Shown here piece after piece: positions 1-7,092 of a stretch of 14,234 nt of DNA. The stretch is from Chloroflexota bacterium. GTDB taxonomy: Bacteria > Chloroflexota > Dehalococcoidia > DSTF01 > JACRBR01. Below the pieces are notes generated by a model that had not been told where the DNA came from, ran no database searches, and saw only the letters and a list, made by a program, of their open reading frames with translations. Location of the stretch: NCBI GenBank assembly GCA_021813085.1, contig JAKAMA010000015.1, forward strand, positions 1-14,234, in the 5' to 3' direction. A program made the position numbers and the translations under genes. The first letter of the stretch is position 1. Each line of letters begins with the position of its first letter.

Positions 1-129
1 GATCTAGGCGCCGACCATATCGTGGAGTGGGGCGCGGTGCACGCGCAGGTGAAGGATTCCGTCGCGAAGTTCCTGTACGACGAGACGCGGAGGCGGCCGA
101 TGGTGCTGCCGGTGGCGGTGGAGGTCTAG
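1..129 (+). CDS. rnj: Ribonuclease J, C-terminal fragment
   Basis: Only the last 42 codons are present; the gene starts before the window. The reading frame ends in a segment with the order FLY-x-x-T-x-RRPM-x-LPV-x-x-EV and then TAG. That ending is the hallmark C-terminus of bacterial RNase J, a metallo-beta-lactamase/beta-CASP exo- and endoribonuclease that matures and degrades mRNA and rRNA in the cytoplasm. The preceding stretch (W-G-A-V-H-A-Q-V-K-D-S-V) fits the C-terminal dimerisation-type domain. Its final codons carry the GGAGGT ribosome binding site (120-125) of the next gene, ftsK, which begins only 4 bases after the stop. The two are therefore probably co-transcribed. The catalytic domain cannot be seen, so activity cannot be judged. 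Identification rests on the tail alone but is quite specific. Confidence 0.85.
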   Translation, partial: DLGADHIVEWGAVHAQVKDSVAKFLYDETRRRPMVLPVAVEV

Positions 130-133
130 GCCT

Positions 134-2527
134 GTGGCCGCACGGATGCGGGCGAAGTCGGGGCGCGGCAAGCGCCCAAAGGCGGCCGTCAAGCCCGTCG
201 GGCGACGACGCGGCGGCCAGTCGGCGTACCAGACGGTCCACGACCTGCTACTGCGCCGGCAGAGCATCGGCGTCGCGCTCTGGCTGGTGGCGCTGCTGGC
301 CGTGCCCTGGCTCGTGCCCCTCTTCCCGGGCCTGATCAACCTGCGCGACCGCCTCGTCGAGACGTTTGGGTTGCTGGTGTTCGGGTGGATCGCGCTCACG
401 CTGTACGCGGGCTGGCTGGTCGTCCGGGGAGAACAGGCGAAGCTCTGGGCGAGCTGGAAGCCGTGGGCGGTGGGACTGCTGGCCGGGCTCTTCCTGGCCG
501 GCTTCCTCGGCTTCTTCCAGCCGTCGTGGCATCTCGGCGACGTCGCGCTGGCGCGTCACAGCATCGGCGGCGACCTCGGACGGCGCCTCGCCGGCTCTCC
601 GCTGGGGGTGGTCGCGTGGCTCGCGGCGGGCGTGGCGGTGTTCGCGCTGGCGGCGCCCGAAGCGGCGGCGACGGCGATGCGCGAGGCGCCGCGTGCGGCG
701 CAGACGGTGTGGGGCTGGCGGCTCCCGCAGCGCGCCGGGACGGGGGCCAAGCGCGCGTTCGAGTTCATCTTCCCGACCCACCCGGCACCGAAGGGCTCGG
801 TCAAGGTCCCGCTCGATTCGGTGATGTGGGCGCAGACGGCTGGCGCGGCGACGCTGGCGGACGAGCCTGCGGCGGCCGCGCCCGAGGAGCCGGTGCAGGG
901 GGCGCTCTTCCCGGAGCTGGAGCCGCACCCGGACGAGCAAGCCGATGGGCCCGCCATCACCGTCGATGCCGACGGGACCCGGCGCTCGCGCGACGGCTGG
1001 CAGTTGCCCTCGATGGACGTCCTCGCCGACAAGGCGCCGCCGGAGACCGGCCGCCCGGACAGTACCGTGCGGGCGGCGGTGATCGAGGAAACGCTGGCCA
1101 GCTTCGGGGTCGATGCGAAGGTCGTACAGGTCAACGAGGGCCCGACGGTCACGCAGTTCGGCATCGAACCCGGCTGGGACGTGAAGACGCGCACGGTCGT
1201 CGAGCGCGACCGGGACAACAAGCCGCTGCTGGACAAGGAGGGGCGCCCGAAGACCCGTGTCGAGGAGGTCTCGCGGACGCGCGTGCGCGTGCAGCAGATC
1301 ACGTCGCTGGCGAACGACCTGGCGCTGGCGCTTGCGGCGTCTTCCATCCGCATCGAGGCGCCGGTGCCGGGCAAGCCGGTGCTCGGCATCGAGGTGCCGA
1401 ACACGAGCTCGTCGCTCGTCACGCTGCGGAGCGTGGTGCAGAGCCCGCAGTTCCAGAAGCAGTCGTCGCGCGGGAAGCTCGCGATCGCGCTGGGCCAGAG
1501 CGTCGCGGGCGAGGCCGTCGCCGCGGACCTGGCGCGGATGCCGCACCTGCTGATCGCCGGCACGACCGGCTCTGGCAAGTCGGTGTGCATGAACGCCATC
1601 ATCTCCTGCCTGCTGATGCACGCCTCGCCGTCCGAGGTGCGCTTCGTGATGATCGACCCAAAGCGCGTCGAGCTGTCGGCGTTCGCGCCGATCCCGCACC
1701 TGGCGTTCTCGAACATCGTCGTGGAGATGGACCAGGTCGTCGGCACGCTGCAGGCGGTAATCCACGAGATGGAGTCCCGCTACCGCAAGTTCGCGGCGCT
1801 GGCCGTGCGGAACATCGACAGCTACAACCGGAGCCCGCGCGCGGCCGACAAGCTGCCGTACTGGGTGGTGATCATCGACGAGCTGGCGGACCTGATGATG
1901 GCGGCGCCGTTCGAGGTGGAGCGCCAGATCTGCCGGCTGGCGCAACTGGCGCGCGCGACGGGCATCCACCTCGTGGTGGCGACGCAGCGGCCTTCGGTCG
2001 ACGTGATCACGGGACTGATCAAGGCGAACTTCCCGACGCGCATCGCCTTCGCGGTCAGCTCGCAGGTGGACTCGCGCACGATCCTCGACATGGCCGGGGC
2101 GGAGAAGCTGCTCGGTCGCGGCGACATGCTCTACATGGCGCCCGACGCGGCAAAGCCGAAGCGGCTGCAGGGCGTCTTCGTGTCCGACGAGGAGATCGAG
2201 CGGCTGGTGCACTTCTGGACGCAGGAGCGCTTCTCGGGCATCGAGCGGCCGACCTTCGACCACCTGCTCGACGTGGCGAAGGCGGAGCTGGAGCAGGAGG
2301 GCGCGAACGACGAGATGTTCGAGCGCGCGAAGGACCTGGCCTCGGAGCACAGCCGCGTCTCGACGTCGCTCCTGCAGCGGCGGCTACGCATCGGCTACCC
2401 GCGGGCGGCGCGGCTGATCGACATGCTCGAGGCCGCGGGCATCATCGGGCCGGCGGAGGGTGGCGGCTCGCGCGAGGTGATCAGCGCGGCCGGACACCAC
2501 GGCGAGCCGGAAGAGCTCCAGTTCTGA
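134..2527 (+). CDS. ftsK: FtsK/SpoIIIE-type DNA translocase
   Basis: A 797-residue membrane-anchored, ATP-driven DNA pump that moves chromosome ends through the division septum and delivers termini to dimer-resolution machinery. Seen: about four hydrophobic helices in the first 180 residues (roughly 45-64, 78-97, 111-128, 157-175), an acidic/Pro linker, a RecA-like motor with Walker A GTTGSGKS at 476-483 and Walker B VVIIDE at 578-583, and a C-terminal winged helix (gamma domain) around 745-783 with the RIGY...RAARLID signature. The length is normal for Gram-positive-like SpoIIIE/FtsK with a short linker. The GTG start at 134 is chosen because GGAGGT lies 8 bases upstream; an ATG at 146 is an alternative. 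Odd: the alpha domain carries a charged insertion at about residues 346-385, between the GPTVTQF strand and the ITSLANDLALAL helix. It is probably co-transcribed with RNase J upstream and the small gene downstream. Confidence 0.95.
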   Translation: MAARMRAKSGRGKRPKAAVKPVGRRRGGQSAYQTVHDLLLRRQSIGVALWLVALLAVPWLVPLFPGLINLRDRLVETFGLLVFGWIALTLYAGWLVVRGEQAKLWASWKPWAVGLLAGLFLAGFLGFFQPSWHLGDVALARHSIGGDLGRRLAGSPLGVVAWLAAGVAVFALAAPEAAATAMREAPRAAQTVWGWRLPQRAGTGAKRAFEFIFPTHPAPKGSVKVPLDSVMWAQTAGAATLADEPAAAAPEEPVQGALFPELEPHPDEQADGPAITVDADGTRRSRDGWQLPSMDVLADKAPPETGRPDSTVRAAVIEETLASFGVDAKVVQVNEGPTVTQFGIEPGWDVKTRTVVERDRDNKPLLDKEGRPKTRVEEVSRTRVRVQQITSLANDLALALAASSIRIEAPVPGKPVLGIEVPNTSSSLVTLRSVVQSPQFQKQSSRGKLAIALGQSVAGEAVAADLARMPHLLIAGTTGSGKSVCMNAIISCLLMHASPSEVRFVMIDPKRVELSAFAPIPHLAFSNIVVEMDQVVGTLQAVIHEMESRYRKFAALAVRNIDSYNRSPRAADKLPYWVVIIDELADLMMAAPFEVERQICRLAQLARATGIHLVVATQRPSVDVITGLIKANFPTRIAFAVSSQVDSRTILDMAGAEKLLGRGDMLYMAPDAAKPKRLQGVFVSDEEIERLVHFWTQERFSGIERPTFDHLLDVAKAELEQEGANDEMFERAKDLASEHSRVSTSLLQRRLRIGYPRAARLIDMLEAAGIIGPAEGGGSREVISAAGHHGEPEELQF

Positions 2528-2549
2528 CATCGCGGCGGAGGAGGGTCCC

Positions 2550-2819
2550 ATGACCACGGACACGCGGCCGGTGTTCGACGTCAGCGTCACACAGGAGCGC
2601 TCTCCGGCCTATGACCCGTCGCACGGGACGCCGGACGCGATGGTGCGGCGCACGCTCACCCTGCGGCTCGCCGGCGCGGCGGCGCACTTCGAGCAGACGG
2701 ACTACGGTCACCCCGGGCGCTTCAACGCGTGGGCGCCGCGCGGCATCGACGGGCCGCTGCAGCCGCGCACGGACGAACTGCAGCGGCTCTGCGACGCAAT
2801 CGCGGCGCTCCTCGGTTAG
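2550..2819 (+). CDS. Small hypothetical protein (89 aa)
   Basis: An unrecognised 89-residue soluble protein with no signal peptide or membrane helix. It starts at an ATG preceded by a very strong ribosome binding site (GGAGGAGGG at 2537-2545), 22 bases after the ftsK stop, so it is likely translated from the ftsK mRNA. The sequence has an N-terminal stretch rich in polar residues, a beta-like segment (VRRTLTLRL), a central aromatic HFEQTDYGHPGRFNAWAP-type stretch and a C-terminal helix (TDELQRLCDAIAALLG). I see no catalytic motif. Its TAG stop overlaps the TAA stop of the convergent surface-protein gene in the four bases 2816-2819. The strong ribosome binding site and the codon use matching its neighbours argue that it is real. 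Function unknown. Confidence 0.7.
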   Translation: MTTDTRPVFDVSVTQERSPAYDPSHGTPDAMVRRTLTLRLAGAAAHFEQTDYGHPGRFNAWAPRGIDGPLQPRTDELQRLCDAIAALLG

Positions 2820-3325
2820 CTCCGGCGGCGCACGCCGTACGCCAGCGAGCCTGCGCCCATCAGCAACAGCACGATGCCGGCGGTAAGCGCCCACGAAGGG
2901 CCGCCGCCCGCGGTACCGCCCAGACGGGCCGCACGGCCGCCGGTACCCGTGTTCGGGGCCTGGATGCCGGCGCCGACGCCGCCGCCCGGGGGCGTCGCGG
3001 TCGGCGGCACGGGGCTGGGCACGGCCGTGGCAGGGGCGGTGGTGGCAGTGGCCACCGCCGTGTTGGTCGGGCCTGCCTGGGTGGGCGTCGGCGTCGCCGT
3101 GCGGACCGGCGGCGGCACGGGGGTGCAGGTGGCCATGAACCCCGCGTTAGGCACCCCGCTCACCACGAGGCCGCCCGTGCACACCGTCGCGGTGGCGGTG
3201 GGCGTGGATGTCGGCGTGACGAGGATCCCGGCATGCACCACGGCGCCTGCGCCGAGGCCCGCGCCGAAGAGCGCCAGCGCGGCAAGGACAAGGGCCGACC
3301 CGACAAGCGTGAGTCTGTTGATCAA
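2816..3325 (-). CDS. Secreted Thr/Pro-rich protein, C-terminal anchor, copy 1
   Basis: A 169-residue exported protein, paralog of the gene just upstream at 3377-3859. Order: N-terminal signal/anchor (INRLTLVGSALVLAALALF), a short region with Cys49 and Cys67, a low-complexity Thr/Pro/Ala stretch (about 70-113), a Gly-rich turn, the segment QAPNTGTGG (APNTG at 123-127), a hydrophobic helix (about 144-165) and a terminal RRRS. This mirrors a cell-wall sorting signal (LPXTG-like motif, helix, basic tail), but the motif is APNTG, so sortase processing is only a possibility. The start is a TTG at 3323-3325: AGGAGGT (3334-3340) lies 8 bases upstream, and the resulting MINRL aligns with MINRF of the paralog. 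A longer frame beginning at 3367 has no such support. Function unknown; probably a surface stalk, spacer or adhesin. Confidence 0.75.
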   Translation of the reverse strand: MINRLTLVGSALVLAALALFGAGLGAGAVVHAGILVTPTSTPTATATVCTGGLVVSGVPNAGFMATCTPVPPPVRTATPTPTQAGPTNTAVATATTAPATAVPSPVPPTATPPGGGVGAGIQAPNTGTGGRAARLGGTAGGGPSWALTAGIVLLLMGAGSLAYGVRRRS

Positions 3326-3376
3326 CGTACGTGACCTCCTGTCAATCTGCGCACCATGTTCCGGCAATCTACCCGA

Positions 3377-3859
3377 CTACCTGCGGCCGCGCACGCCGTA
3401 GGCCAACGAGCCTCCGCCCATCAGCAACAGCACGATGGCGGCGGCGAGCGCCCACGAAGGGCCGCCGCCCGCGGCACCGCCGCCGGTGCCCGTGTTCGGG
3501 GCCCGGATGCCGGCGCCGACGCCGCCGCCCGGGGGCGTCGCGGTCGGCGGCACGGGGCTGGGCACGGCCGTCGCCGGGGCGGTGGTTGCGGTGGGCACGG
3601 CCGTGTTCGTGGCCGCCGCGGGCTGGGTGGCGGTCGGCGTCGCCGTGCGGACCGGCGGCGGGACGGGCGTGCACGGCGCGGCCTGCGGGTCGTACGACGT
3701 GAGGATGATCCCGCCACATGGTGTCGCGGTGGCGGTGGGAGTTGACGTCCCTACGACAACGACGACCGCGCCAGCCGGGCGGGGCCCGGCGCTCGCGGCG
3801 AAGAGCGCCAGCGCGGCGAGCACCGCTGCCGCGCCGATGGCAGTGAATCGATTGATCAT
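3377..3859 (-). CDS. Secreted Thr/Pro-rich protein, C-terminal anchor, copy 2
   Basis: A 160-residue paralog of the downstream gene at 2816-3325. Seen: a signal peptide (MINRFTAIGAAAVLAALALF...AGA), a short domain with Cys48 and Cys63 that could form a disulfide, a Thr/Pro/Ala-rich low-complexity stretch (about 64-110), a Gly-rich turn, APNTG at 120-124, a hydrophobic helix (about 136-155) and the basic end RGRR. Its ATG is preceded by GGGGGAGGG on the - strand, 10 bases away, with the palindrome GGCAATTGCC (3860-3869) lying between. A sigma70-like promoter at 3926-3954 probably drives both copies. The Thr/Pro tract is likely extended and may be O-glycosylated (inference). The architecture is like LPXTG proteins but with a variant motif; it could simply be anchored by its C-terminal helix. 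Exact role unknown. Confidence 0.78.
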   Translation of the reverse strand: MINRFTAIGAAAVLAALALFAASAGPRPAGAVVVVVGTSTPTATATPCGGIILTSYDPQAAPCTPVPPPVRTATPTATQPAAATNTAVPTATTAPATAVPSPVPPTATPPGGGVGAGIRAPNTGTGGGAAGGGPSWALAAAIVLLLMGGGSLAYGVRGRR

Positions 3860-3925
3860 GGCAATTGCCCTCCCCCACTGATGCTGTACGTCCCTGCACA
3901 GGCGTGCGGGTTGCGTTCTGGCGTG

Positions 3926-3954
3926 AGCATAGGCGCGAGCGTCATCGCAATCAA
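3926..3954 (-). promoter_or_regulatory. Sigma70-type promoter for the surface-protein pair
   Basis: On the - strand, TTGATT (3949-3954) and TATGCT (3926-3931) are separated by 17 bases. Transcription would start near 3919, about 60 bases before the ATG at 3859. The AT-rich stretch upstream of the -35 box fits an UP-like element. Based on consensus match only. Confidence 0.5.
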
Positions 3955-4037
3955 TTACAATTCTCCCATCGCGCGGTCTCGCGCAACTACCAACGAGTCG
4001 CCGCATCGCGGGGGCCGGTCCGTTGTGGAGACGCTGC

Positions 4038-4065
4038 TTGATCGCGCGCGGCCCGCTGTTATCAT
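4038..4065 (+). promoter_or_regulatory. Sigma70-type promoter for the DinB-like pair
   Basis: TTGATC (4038-4043) and TATCAT (4060-4065) are separated by 16 bases. The predicted start near 4072 would give a leader of about 160 bases before the ATG at 4230. Based on consensus match only. Confidence 0.42.
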
Positions 4066-4229
4066 GGCGACGCTCCGGGCGCGCGCGACGCCGCACGTCA
4101 CGCCGTTCGCCGACGACCGGGCGATGCTGCAACAGGTAATCGGCGACGAGCGTCTGGCGAAGCTGCGCGCCGCCGAGACGATCAGCGAAGGCTACCGGGC
4201 GTATGGCCCGCCCGGCGGGAGGCGAACGC

Positions 4230-4823
4230 ATGGCAGACGCGGGCGTCCCTTCGAAGGCGGAACTGCTGGAGATGCTGCGCGCGTCGGGCGACGACGCCGT
4301 GCGCCAGTTGCGCGCACTGCCGGAGGCGGCGTTCGCGGTTGGGCGCTACGAGAGCGGCTGGGACGCCCGGCAGATCCTCGCCCACATCGCGTCGATCGAG
4401 TGGACGTACGGGCGGCTGATCGACCTGGCGCAGCAGGCCCCGGCGCAGCAGACCACAGATGCCCAACAGGCAACAGTCAGCGGACAGCAGGGCGAAGGCG
4501 GTGTGCGGCGGACGAGCGAGGAGGAGTCTGGCGGGCTCCCGACGCGCGCCGCCGCGGGCGGCATCGACGCGTACAACGAACGGCAGGTCGAGAAGCGCGC
4601 GGGGGCGTCGGCCGCGGAGCTGATCGACGAGTTCGCGCGCAACCGTGCGCGGACGATCGCGGCGGTCGCGGCGGCGGACGAGGCGCTCTTCCCGGCGCCA
4701 ATCCGCTCGGCCGGCGGCATCACGGGCCCGCTCGGCGGCGTCCTGCGCGCGGTGGCGGTCGAGCACGTGATGGGGCACGTCGGCGACATCACCGGCGAGC
4801 CGTGGGCCGGGCGGCGGTGGTAG
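4230..4823 (+). CDS. DinB-like metalloprotein, copy A
   Basis: A 197-residue protein of the DinB/YfiT-like four-helix-bundle superfamily. Members often bind a divalent metal through three histidines and include thiol-dependent transferases and many proteins of unknown role. Seen: the SGWDARQILAHIASIEW signature with His52, and the C-terminal EHVMGHVGDI with His179 and His183 (HxxxH), completing a plausible metal triad. The helix IDAYNERQVEKRAG is typical of this family. Start: ATG 4230 is preferred because GGGAGGCG (4217-4224) sits 5 bases upstream; an in-frame ATG at 4203 has no such site. Odd: the loop between helices 2 and 3 (about residues 67-110) is enlarged and rich in Gln, Thr and Ser, and its DNA looks less GC-rich than the rest. 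A second DinB-like gene follows 3 bases after the stop. The substrate cannot be inferred. Confidence 0.78.
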   Translation: MADAGVPSKAELLEMLRASGDDAVRQLRALPEAAFAVGRYESGWDARQILAHIASIEWTYGRLIDLAQQAPAQQTTDAQQATVSGQQGEGGVRRTSEEESGGLPTRAAAGGIDAYNERQVEKRAGASAAELIDEFARNRARTIAAVAAADEALFPAPIRSAGGITGPLGGVLRAVAVEHVMGHVGDITGEPWAGRRW

Positions 4824-4826
4824 CCG

Positions 4827-5402
4827 ATGGAGGACCGGACGGTCGCGGCAGGGATGCGCTGGGTCGTCTCCAAGGCGGACGTGCTGCGGGCGCTCCGCGA
4901 AGGCGAGCAAGGCGCCAGTGAGCGGCTGGGCGCGATCTCCCCGGAGCGGTTCGAGCAAGGGTCGTTCGAACAAGGATGGAACGCCCGCCAGACGCTCGCG
5001 CACGTCGCCAGCATGGAGGCGCTCTACCGGGGGATGATCACCGTGCTCACGGGACGGCGTTCGGTCGACGAGGACGCGCCGGGGCCTCCACCCGGTGCGC
5101 ATGCGCCCGACCCCGAAGAGGGTGACGAGGAGGGCGACGAGGATGAGTCGGTCAGCTTCGAGGTCCTCTTTCAGGCCATGATCGACGAGCGTGCGGACGC
5201 AACGCCGGCGGCGCTGCTCGGCGAGTTCCGGCGACACCGGCGCGGACTCATCCGCATCGTCGCGGAGACGGACGAGGCGCTCCTGTGCCGGCCCCTCGGG
5301 TCGCCCGAGACGCCCGACGAATCCCTCGCCGCGACGGTGTGTCAGCACGTCCTGCACGTGAACGCGCACGTCTCGCAGATTGTGAGGAGCATCACGGTAT
5401 GA
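4827..5402 (+). CDS. DinB-like metalloprotein, copy B
   Basis: A 191-residue DinB-superfamily protein, clearly related to copy A: QGWNARQTLAHVASME (His59) near the N-terminus and LHVNAHVSQI (His177, His181; HxxxH) at the C-terminus preserve the three-histidine metal site. Between them is a strongly acidic, Pro-containing linker (about residues 80-108: DEDAPGPPP..., PEEGDEEGDEDES) where the family usually has a short loop. The ATG at 4827 comes 3 bases after the copy A stop with only a weak GGTGG upstream, which suggests translational coupling; ATG 4854 is an alternative but lies too close to its own purine run. Copy A and copy B diverge well beyond their signatures, so the duplication is old or they were acquired separately. 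They may act as a pair. Enzymatic role unknown. Confidence 0.75.
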   Translation: MEDRTVAAGMRWVVSKADVLRALREGEQGASERLGAISPERFEQGSFEQGWNARQTLAHVASMEALYRGMITVLTGRRSVDEDAPGPPPGAHAPDPEEGDEEGDEDESVSFEVLFQAMIDERADATPAALLGEFRRHRRGLIRIVAETDEALLCRPLGSPETPDESLAATVCQHVLHVNAHVSQIVRSITV

Positions 5403-5539
5403 GCATCGACCTCGGGCTGAAGCCGGGAGTGGGGACGTTCGCGCTCCTGAACGGCGCCTGTTGGATTGGTTCTGAGAAGCCCGTGGTGGCAGGCGCACGA
5501 TTCGCCGAGCAGGCGCGGGGCGAGGCCATCGGCACGTGA
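5399..5539 (+). CDS. Small coupled ORF (46 aa), hypothetical
   Basis: A 46-codon frame whose ATG overlaps the TGA of DinB copy B (ATGA at 5399-5402), with GAGGAG (5384-5389) 9 bases upstream. This start arrangement is typical of a coupled operon gene. The product begins MSIDLGLKPGVGTFALLNGACWIG and ends with an Ala/Glu/Gly-rich stretch. It has one Cys, no signal peptide and no motif I recognise. It could be a genuine small protein or a chance frame in GC-rich DNA. The ribosome binding site and overlap are the only support. Confidence 0.45.
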   Translation: MSIDLGLKPGVGTFALLNGACWIGSEKPVVAGARFAEQARGEAIGT

Positions 5540-5610
5540 CCCGCGCGGGGATTGTGCACGCGCCAACGTCCAGCGCCGCCGCGTCGACACCTGCGTACGA
5601 GGTCAGTCGT

Positions 5611-7089
5611 CTACAGCGGCGGGCGGCGGGCGGCCCACGATGCCGTCGCCTCGTAGGCGCGCGCGGCGCGCAGCACCGTGGCCTCGTCGAACGGCTTGCC
5701 GATGATCTGCAGGCCGACCGGTAGTTCATCGCCCGAAGGACCGTCGGCGACGAAGCCGCAGGGGACCGAGATGCCGGGCAGGCCGGCGATGTTCACGGGC
5801 AGGGTGAAGACGTCGTTGAGGTACATCTCGTACGGGTCGCCCGTTTTCTCGCCGATCCTGAATGCAGGCGTGGGCGTGACTGGCGCGACGAGCACGTCGT
5901 ACTTCTCGAACGCGGCATCGAACTCGCGGCGGATGATGGTGCGCACCTTCTGCGCTTTGAGGTAGTAGGCGTCGTAGTAGCCGGACGAGAGCGCGTAGGT
6001 GCCGATCATGATGCGGCGCTTCACCTCCGGCCCGAAGCCGAGGCCGCGCGTCTTCTCCATGTTGTCCCACATGCCCTCGCCCTGCTGGTACGAGAAGCCG
6101 TACTTGACGCCGTCGTAACGCGCGAGGTTCGCCGAGGCCTCGCTCGGCGCGATGATGTAGTAGACGGCGAGCGCGGCCTTCGTGCTCGGCAGCGCGACGT
6201 CGCGGTCCACCGCTGCGCCCTGCGCTTCCAGCGCGGCGATGGCGTCTTCGACGCACGCCCGCACGCCGGGGTGCAGGTCCGCGGGCATGTACTCCTTCGG
6301 CACGCCGACGCGCAGGCCGCGCACGCCGGCTTCGAGCTGCGCGGTGAAGTCGGGCGTCTCGCCGGGCGCCGACGTGGCATCGCAGGGGTCGTGGCCGCAG
6401 ATGGCGTTGAGGACGGTCGCCGTGTCGCGCACGTCGCGCGTGAACGGCCCGACCTGGTCGAGCGAGCTGGCGAAGGCGACGAGGCCGTAACGGCTGACGC
6501 GCCCGTACGTCGGCTTCATGCCGACGACGCCGCACAGCGCCGCCGGCTGGCGGATGCTGCCGCCGGTGTCGGAGCCGAGCGCGTACGTGGCCTCGCCCGC
6601 GGCGACGGCGGCCGCCGAGCCGCCGGACGAGCCGCCGGGCACGCGCGAGAGGTCCCAGGGGTTGCGGGTGGTGAAGTAGGCCGAGTTCTCGGTCGATGAG
6701 CCCATCGCGAACTCGTCCATGTTGGTCTTGCCGACCATGACGGCGCCGGCGTCGAAGAGCCGGCGCACGACGGTCGCCTCGTAGGGTGCGACGAAGCCCT
6801 CGAGCATCTTCGAGCCGCAGGTCGTGCGCACGCCCTTCGTGACCAGCACGTCCTTGATGGCGACGGGTACGCCCAGCAACTCGCCGGCTTCGTCCTGCGC
6901 GAGGCGCCGGTCCGCCGCGGCGGCCTGGGCGAGCGCCTGGTCCGCCGTCAGCGTGAGGAACGCCCGCACGCGGCCATCGACCGCCGCGATGCGGTCGAGC
7001 GCGGCCTGCGCCAGCTCGCGCGAGGAGACCTCGCGGCGGCGCAGGAGCGCGGCGGATTCGTGGATGGTCAGGGCATCGAGGTCCGGCAT
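5611..7089 (-). CDS. gatA: Asp/Glu-tRNA amidotransferase subunit A (GatA)
   Basis: A 492-residue amidase-signature protein, the glutaminase subunit of the GatCAB complex. GatCAB converts Glu-tRNA(Gln) and/or Asp-tRNA(Asn) to Gln-tRNA(Gln)/Asn-tRNA(Asn) in bacteria lacking the direct synthetases. The Ser-cisSer-Lys triad is intact: Lys79 in VAIKD, Ser154 in PGGSSGGS and Ser178 in SDTGGSIR. The family landmark [29 protein letters not shown] follows, as does a C-terminal [16 protein letters not shown] region. Length is normal for GatA. The ATG is preceded by GGAG 6 bases upstream and lies 3 bases after the gatC stop, so gatC-gatA form one operon. gatB is not in this window and must be encoded elsewhere. 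Identification is secure; tRNA specificity cannot be told from this subunit. Confidence 0.96.
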   Translation of the reverse strand: MPDLDALTIHESAALLRRREVSSRELAQAALDRIAAVDGRVRAFLTLTADQALAQAAAADRRLAQDEAGELLGVPVAIKDVLVTKGVRTTCGSKMLEGFVAPYEATVVRRLFDAGAVMVGKTNMDEFAMGSSTENSAYFTTRNPWDLSRVPGGSSGGSAAAVAAGEATYALGSDTGGSIRQPAALCGVVGMKPTYGRVSRYGLVAFASSLDQVGPFTRDVRDTATVLNAICGHDPCDATSAPGETPDFTAQLEAGVRGLRVGVPKEYMPADLHPGVRACVEDAIAALEAQGAAVDRDVALPSTKAALAVYYIIAPSEASANLARYDGVKYGFSYQQGEGMWDNMEKTRGLGFGPEVKRRIMIGTYALSSGYYDAYYLKAQKVRTIIRREFDAAFEKYDVLVAPVTPTPAFRIGEKTGDPYEMYLNDVFTLPVNIAGLPGISVPCGFVADGPSGDELPVGLQIIGKPFDEATVLRAARAYEATASWAARRPPL

Positions 7090-7092
7090 CGC

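Larger units (their letters stand above)
2816..3859 (-). repeat. Tandem gene duplication (two ~0.5 kb direct copies)
   Basis: Unit 1 (2816-3325) and unit 2 (3377-3859) are direct copies in the same orientation, separated by 51 bases. By eye the nucleotide sequences match closely over the C-terminal two thirds, for example around 2827-2890 versus 3387-3450 and again through the Gly-rich and Thr/Pro-rich parts. They diverge in the signal peptide and the segment between the two Cys residues. This pattern fits a fairly recent tandem duplication, or gene conversion of the 3' parts. Confidence 0.8.
3860..4229. other. Intergenic region between divergent transcription units
   Basis: These 370 bases hold no gene I can support. 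They contain a - strand promoter for the surface-protein pair and a + strand promoter for the DinB pair, described separately. The part around 3941-3965 is distinctly AT-richer than its surroundings. An open frame starting at ATG 4064 runs through the region and into the DinB gene in another frame, but it has no ribosome binding site and its ATG overlaps the -10 box, so it is not called. Confidence 0.6.

Noticed and set aside
248..2350. A 700-codon open frame on the - strand, fully inside ftsK
   Set aside because: It is antisense to a secure ftsK, its product is an Arg/His/Leu-rich mixture without any domain, and long antisense frames are expected at this GC content.
2831..3325. Repeated GC-rich units that might suggest a CRISPR-like or minisatellite array
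   Set aside because: The repetition comes from Thr/Pro codons and from the duplicated genes; there are no regularly spaced repeats and no spacers.
3860..4231. Upstream extension of the - strand surface protein to 284 residues
   Set aside because: The extension would bury the signal peptide, and ATG 3859 has a strong ribosome binding site and aligns with the paralog start.
3881..4921. A 346-codon + strand frame across the intergenic region and the first DinB gene; its segment from ATG 4064 (MATLRARATPHV...) looked protein-like at first
   Set aside because: No ribosome binding site precedes 4064 or 3881, the ATG overlaps a promoter -10 box, and after 4230 the frame is a shadow of the DinB gene with Gly/Arg-rich content.
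5540..5610. Possible terminator between the 46-aa ORF and gatA
   Set aside because: No convincing stem with a T-run on either strand is seen in these 71 bases.
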